From Pseudomaricurvus sp033283335 (lineage in GTDB: Bacteria > Pseudomonadota > Gammaproteobacteria > Pseudomonadales > Cellvibrionaceae): a stretch of DNA of 64,000 nucleotides. The notes beneath the pieces are model-generated. The model saw only the letters and a program-made list of their open reading frames with translations. It made no database searches and was not told the origin of the DNA. The stretch covers positions 79,529 to 143,528 of the forward strand of contig JAWMQP010000010.1 in the NCBI GenBank assembly GCA_033283335.1. The letters are read 5' to 3'. The position numbers and the translations under genes are program-made. Positions 60,639-64,000 of the stretch are shown piece after piece (within the stretch, counting starts at the first letter, position 1; every line of letters starts with the position of its first letter).

Positions 60639-60674
60639 AGCCCCTGCTGGTGAGAGTACTGAATTAGTCCATTT

Positions 60675-60709
60675 GGGCCGTTAAGTTCAGTTAACGGCCC
60701 TTGTTTTTT
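60675..60709 (+). terminator. Rho-independent terminator of the DUF481 gene
   Basis: GGGCCGTTAA (60675-60684) pairs perfectly with TTAACGGCCC (60691-60700) around GTTCAG and is followed by TTGTTTTTT. Confidence 0.88.
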
Positions 60710-60766
60710 GTACATTTGCCTTCAGTTTATACTCTTTGTTCATTGAGCGGATCGGACGAGGAGTCT

Positions 60767-61228
60767 ATGCCCCTGTTATTGCTGTTTGTGATCATGCCCA
60801 TCCTGGAAATGTGGGTATTGATTGAGGTGGGGTCGCGCATTGGCACTCTTCCTACTATTGCACTGGTGTTCCTGACGGCCATGATCGGCCTGGCTTTGTT
60901 ACGGCGGCAGGGGTTTTCGACCCTGGCGAGAGCGAACAAGCGTATGGAATCCGGTCAGCTGCCCGCCCAGGAAATGGTTGAGGGCATCTTTTTGGCGGTT
61001 GGTGGTGCGCTGCTGCTTACGCCCGGGTTTGTTACCGATATTCTGGGGTTTACCTGCCTGATCCCTGGTTTGCGCCAGTGGGTGATTGGCCTTTTGCTCA
61101 AACGGGTGATTTTTCGATCTGGGTTTCAGGCGGGCCATCGCCCATCGTCTGGACCGCATTCTGATGACATCATCGAGGGTGAATTCAAGCGCCATGATCC
61201 GGCCCGGGACCGCGACAAACTGCCCTGA
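60767..61228 (+). CDS. fxsA: Membrane protein FxsA
   Basis: A 153-residue membrane protein with about three to four helices (1-24, 30-45, 78-97 and about 103-112). LLLFVIMPILEMWVLIEVG, ALLRRQGFSTL and LLLTPGFVTDILGFTCLIPG are FxsA family patterns. In E. coli its overproduction relieves T7 exclusion by F-plasmid PifA. It lies directly upstream of groES, a common arrangement in gammaproteobacteria. ATG 60767 is backed by GAGGAG 4 bases upstream. The tail is hydrophilic (EGEFKRHDPARDRDKLP). Confidence 0.93.
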   Translation: MPLLLLFVIMPILEMWVLIEVGSRIGTLPTIALVFLTAMIGLALLRRQGFSTLARANKRMESGQLPAQEMVEGIFLAVGGALLLTPGFVTDILGFTCLIPGLRQWVIGLLLKRVIFRSGFQAGHRPSSGPHSDDIIEGEFKRHDPARDRDKLP

Positions 61229-61260
61229 TGGCCGGCTGAGAATTTTTTTTTGCAAGGGGT

Positions 61261-61288
61261 GTTGAAATCCCTTATTCCAGCCTCATAT
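61261..61288 (+). promoter_or_regulatory. Sigma-32-type heat-shock promoter of groESL
   Basis: GTTGAA (61261-61266), a 14-bp spacer and CCTCATAT (61281-61288) match the RpoH consensus CTTGAA-n13/15-CCCCATnT. Start point near 61295, giving a leader of about 155 nt. Confidence 0.72.
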
Positions 61289-61308
61289 CCCTTACCACTT
61301 GGTTTTAT

Positions 61309-61420
61309 CGCCGCCAGGCCAGCAACGTTGTTACTGGCCTGGCGGCGGGGCTCCGGCTGACAGGCTAGCTTGGAAACCGGGGTTTTTAACTGCAAAGAGG
61401 AGCCAAAAGGCTCGATTTTT
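61309..61420 (+). promoter_or_regulatory. Structured groES 5' leader
   Basis: CGCCGCCAGGCCAG (61309-61322) pairs perfectly with CTGGCCTGGCGGCG (61334-61347), a 14-bp stem with an 11-nt loop. A second hairpin GAGCC-AAAA-GGCTC (61400-61413) followed by GATTTTT ends 32 nt before the groES ATG, resembling an attenuator. A conserved groES leader RNA is described in pseudomonads; whether this belongs to it is not shown. Confidence 0.6.
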
Positions 61421-61451
61421 AGTCCAGAAACAGACGTTTTGGAGAAAATAC

Positions 61452-61745
61452 ATGAAAATTCGTCCTTTACACGACCGTGTTGTGGTTCGCCGCAAGGAAG
61501 AAGAAGCAACCTCCGCTGGCGGTATCGTTCTGCCAGGTTCTGCCAAAGAAAAGCCAAACCAGGGTGAGGTGGTAGCTATAGGCAACGGCCGCGTCCTGGA
61601 TAACGGTGAAGTGCGTGCCGTTGATGTGAAAGTGGGTGACATCGTTGTGTTCGGTAAGTACGCCGGCAGCGACACCATTGAAGTTGACGGAGAAGAGCTG
61701 GTCATCCTGAGCGAGACCGACATCAAGGCCGTTATTGAAGGCTAA
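61452..61745 (+). CDS. groES: Co-chaperonin GroES
   Basis: A 97-residue heptameric lid of the GroEL folding chamber. MKIRPLHDRVVVRR, the mobile-loop region EEATSAGGIVLPGSA (about 17-31) and KVGDIVVFGKYAGSDTIEVD are standard. ATG 61452 has GGAG 7 bases upstream; the frame is open earlier only because of the leader. groEL follows after 94 bp with a hairpin in between (AACCACC-GCTG-GGTGGTT, 61771-61788). Confidence 0.98.
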   Translation: MKIRPLHDRVVVRRKEEEATSAGGIVLPGSAKEKPNQGEVVAIGNGRVLDNGEVRAVDVKVGDIVVFGKYAGSDTIEVDGEELVILSETDIKAVIEG

Positions 61746-61770
61746 GTCGCTCTGAAAGACCGTTGCGTTA

Positions 61771-61790
61771 AACCACCGCTGGGTGGTTTT
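61771..61790 (+). terminator. Weak intercistronic hairpin between groES and groEL
   Basis: AACCACC (61771-61777) pairs with GGTGGTT (61782-61788) around GCTG and only TTTT follows. It could be a partial attenuator or RNA-processing site adjusting groES:groEL output. Confidence 0.4.
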
Positions 61791-61839
61791 GGCAAACCCG
61801 AATTGAAGTGAATAAAGAATAGGAAAGGAGCTAATCATA

Positions 61840-63486
61840 ATGGCTGCTAAGATTGTAAAGTTTGGTGATGAGGCCCGTCAGGGCATGCTGGCTGGCGTGA
61901 ATATCCTGGCTGATGCGGTAAAAACCACTTTGGGTCCCAAGGGCCGCAACGTGGTTCTGGACAAGTCTTTTGGTGCGCCGACCGTGACCAAAGATGGTGT
62001 TTCAGTCGCAAAAGAGATCGAGCTGAAAGACAAGTTCGAAAACATGGGCGCCCAGATGGTGAAAGAGGTTGCCTCTAAAGCCTCTGACGATGCGGGTGAC
62101 GGTACCACTACCGCGACTGTTCTGGCTCAGGCGATTGTTAACGAAGGTCTGAAGAGCGTTGCTGCGGGCATGAACCCAATGGACCTGAAGCGCGGTATCG
62201 ACAAAGCGACTGCGGCTGCGGTTGAGCACATCAAGTCCCTGGCGACTCCCTGCACCGACTCCAAGGCCATCGCCCAGGTAGGTACCATCTCTGCCAACTC
62301 CGATTCCGCCATTGGTAACATCATTGCCGAAGCGATGGAGAAAGTAGGTAAAGAAGGTGTTATCACCGTTGAAGAAGGTCAGGCTCTGGATAACGAGCTG
62401 GACGTAGTTGAAGGTATGCAGTTTGACCGCGGCTACCTGTCTCCTTACTTTATCACCAATCAGGAAAACATGAGCGTTGAGCAAGAATCGCCGTTCATCC
62501 TGCTGGTCGACAAGAAAATTTCCAACATTCGCGAGCTGCTGCCAACGCTGGAAGCCGTTGCCAAAGCCGGCAAGCCTCTGGTGATCATTGCTGAAGACAT
62601 CGAGGGTGAGGCCCTGGCCACCCTGGTAGTGAACAACATGCGTGGCATCGTCAAAGTCTCTGCCTGTAAAGCGCCTGGCTTCGGCGACCGTCGCAAGGCC
62701 ATGCTGCAAGATATCGCTATCCTGACTGGCGCCACTGTGATTTCTGAGGAAGTGGGTCTGGACCTGGAAGGCGCTACCCTGGAGCACCTGGGTACTGCCA
62801 AGCGCGTCACCATGAGCAAAGAGAACACTGTGATTGTTGACGGTGCCGGTGCTGCCGCTGATATCGAAGCTCGCGTCGGTCAGATCCGTGCCCAGATCGA
62901 AGAGTCTTCTTCCGATTACGACCGTGAGAAACTGCAAGAGCGCGTGGCCAAGCTGGCCGGCGGTGTTGCCGTGATCAAGGTGGGTGCTGCCACTGAAGTG
63001 GAAATGAAAGAGAAGAAAGCTCGCGTTGAAGATGCTCTGCACGCCACTCGCGCTGCGGTTGAAGAGGGTGTTGTACCTGGCGGTGGTACCGCTCTGTTGC
63101 GCGCTGTAGCGGCTATTGCTGAGCTGAAGGGTGACAACGAAGATCAGGATGCGGGTATTGGCATTTTGCGTCGCGCTATGGAAGCGCCTCTGCGTCAGAT
63201 CGTTGCCAACGCTGGCGAAGAGAGCTCTGTTGTGGCCGACAAGGTCAAGCAAGGTGAAGGTAACTTCGGTTACAACGCCGGTACTGGTGTTTATGGCGAC
63301 ATGCTGGAAATGGGTATCCTGGATCCAGCCAAAGTCACTCGTACTGCTTTGCAGGCTGCGGGTTCTGTGGCTGGCCTGATGATCACCACTGAAGCCATGG
63401 TTGCTGATGCCCCTGATGAAGGCGGTTCCGGCATGCCTGATATGGGCGGCATGGGTGGCATGGGCGGCATGCCAGGCATGATGTAA
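61840..63486 (+). CDS. groEL: Chaperonin GroEL
   Basis: A 548-residue chaperonin subunit. KIVKFGDEARQGMLAGVN, the ATP-binding TLGPKGRNVV and DGVSVAKEI, DAGDGTTTATVLAQ, and the tail GGMGGMGGMPGMM are all typical. RBS GGAAAGGAG lies just upstream of ATG 61840. The gene uses a biased, highly expressed codon set. It is followed by a strong terminator and then the promoters of an rRNA operon. Confidence 0.98.
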   Translation: MAAKIVKFGDEARQGMLAGVNILADAVKTTLGPKGRNVVLDKSFGAPTVTKDGVSVAKEIELKDKFENMGAQMVKEVASKASDDAGDGTTTATVLAQAIVNEGLKSVAAGMNPMDLKRGIDKATAAAVEHIKSLATPCTDSKAIAQVGTISANSDSAIGNIIAEAMEKVGKEGVITVEEGQALDNELDVVEGMQFDRGYLSPYFITNQENMSVEQESPFILLVDKKISNIRELLPTLEAVAKAGKPLVIIAEDIEGEALATLVVNNMRGIVKVSACKAPGFGDRRKAMLQDIAILTGATVISEEVGLDLEGATLEHLGTAKRVTMSKENTVIVDGAGAAADIEARVGQIRAQIEESSSDYDREKLQERVAKLAGGVAVIKVGAATEVEMKEKKARVEDALHATRAAVEEGVVPGGGTALLRAVAAIAELKGDNEDQDAGIGILRRAMEAPLRQIVANAGEESSVVADKVKQGEGNFGYNAGTGVYGDMLEMGILDPAKVTRTALQAAGSVAGLMITTEAMVADAPDEGGSGMPDMGGMGGMGGMPGMM

Positions 63487-63521
63487 TCGTAGCTGTTATC
63501 TAGCAGCTATTGATGCCCTTA

Positions 63522-63546
63522 ACGGCCCGCTTTGCGGGCCGTTTTT
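63522..63546 (+). terminator. Rho-independent terminator of groESL
   Basis: ACGGCCCGC (63522-63530), loop TTT, GCGGGCCGT (63534-63542), then TTTT: a 9-bp GC-rich perfect stem with a T-run. Confidence 0.92.
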
Positions 63547-63677
63547 GTTGGTGGCTTGTGAAGCCTGAAATGGCCGTCAGGTGCGGCTGAATTCTGTGCA
63601 AATTTGTCGTCAAATCAGGGGGTTTTGCCTTTCTGTAATTTTTTTACATTTTTCTGAGTGTTTTTAACAAAAGCCTC

Positions 63678-63705
63678 TTGCGCGGCCTTAAGGCGTCTGT
63701 ATAAT
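63678..63705 (+). promoter_or_regulatory. rRNA operon promoter P1
   Basis: TTGCGC (63678-63683), a 16-bp spacer and TATAAT (63700-63705) followed by GCGCCGC, the GC-rich discriminator typical of stringently controlled rrn promoters. The upstream AT-rich tract (about 63635-63670, with runs of T) resembles an UP element. Confidence 0.72.
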
Positions 63706-63835
63706 GCGCCGCTCTTCAGGACGAGCAGCAAGCTCTCCGGAAGCGTTCAGCGAAGCGGTTTGAGAAGTTTTCAGGCGCTTCAGCAGTCCCCGGTCAAATC
63801 GACCTAAGTTGTTAAAACTTAATGACAAAAAGGGG

Positions 63836-63863
63836 TTGCCAAGCTTAACGAATTGCGTATAAT
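63836..63863 (+). promoter_or_regulatory. rRNA operon promoter P2
   Basis: TTGCCA (63836-63841), a 16-bp spacer and TATAAT (63858-63863) followed by GCGCCTC. An A/T-rich stretch just upstream (AGTTGTTAAAACTTAATGAC) would serve as UP element. Spacing to P1 (158 bp) is normal for tandem rrn promoters. Confidence 0.8.
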
Positions 63864-63869
63864 GCGCCT

Positions 63870-64000
63870 CCTACTTCGGGCAGTGATCGAAACGATCAGA
63901 AACAGCCCGACAGCAAAAACAGCGACGGATCGAGCATCCCGCTGGTTGTTTAAAAAGTTAATCAAGCAATGCGTGTGGGTGCTTGCGAGATGGTAATGCG
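63870..64000 (+). other. Leader of an rRNA operon (pre-16S), cut by the window edge
   Basis: Downstream of P2 the sequence carries a boxA-like TTGTTTAAAAAG (63946-63957) and AATCAAGCAATGCGTGTGGG, the segment that normally precedes the 16S gene in gammaproteobacteria (boxA, then TGTGTGGG). The 16S rRNA gene itself lies beyond the right edge. Confidence 0.72.

Noticed and set aside
62002..63252. Long open frame (416 codons) antisense to groEL
   Set aside because: Caused by strong codon bias of groEL; no start signal and no recognisable protein.

Overview
The window is a chromosomal segment of a gammaproteobacterium. Gene order (rnpB-mraZ-dcw cluster-lpxC-M23 peptidase-secA-argJ-mutT, then yacG-coaE-pilD-pilC-pilB / pilA, nadC, ampD, ampE) is the arrangement known from Pseudomonas and relatives. 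The TonB receptor, the glutamine-synthetase amine locus and the dispersed repeats suggest a marine or environmental relative (Cellvibrionales/Pseudomonadales type). That placement is an inference; no 16S sequence is inside the window.

Layout. 1-6673: amine/amino-acid utilisation locus (edge-truncated APC permease, class III aminotransferase, TonB-dependent receptor, glutamine-synthetase-like gamma-glutamyl-amine ligase, LuxR-type regulator), with a large palindrome between the divergent aminotransferase and receptor genes. 6808-7193: RNase P RNA. 7587-26225: complete division/cell-wall cluster mraZ-rsmH-ftsL-ftsI-murE-murF-mraY-murD-ftsW-murG-murC-ddl-ftsQ-ftsA-ftsZ-lpxC, mostly coupled by ATGA overlaps, closed by a strong terminator. 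26553-32848: M23 peptidase, secA, argJ, Nudix-ThiE fusion. 32859-37644 (minus): yacG, coaE, pilD, pilC, pilB. 38020: major pilin pilA behind a sigma-54 promoter.

38504-47490 is an AT-rich accessory island between pilA and nadC. It holds two convergent glycan modules: a plus-strand trio (GT-C/TPR protein, GT2, flippase-like protein) and a minus-strand five-gene operon (GT39, EamA-like, alkaline-phosphatase-like, GT2, UDP-GlcNAc 2-epimerase-like), with an IS66 remnant where they meet. The position argues for variable pilin or surface glycosylation, and it is the best candidate for an undescribed system here.

47646-64000: nadC, a membrane-anchored retropepsin-like protease, a DUF1631 protein, ampD-ampE, a TetR regulator, yajQ preceded by a consensus LexA box, a small secreted cysteine protein, a two-gene ABC-2 exporter, ampG, a DUF481 outer-membrane protein, fxsA, groES-groEL under a sigma-32-type promoter, and the tandem promoters and leader of an rRNA operon running off the right edge.

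A palindromic dispersed repeat (about eight copies, ends CGTCATTGCGAG / CTCGCAATGACG) sits in intergenic gaps across the window, including inside the dcw cluster. No tRNA, CRISPR array, prophage or intact insertion sequence was recognised.
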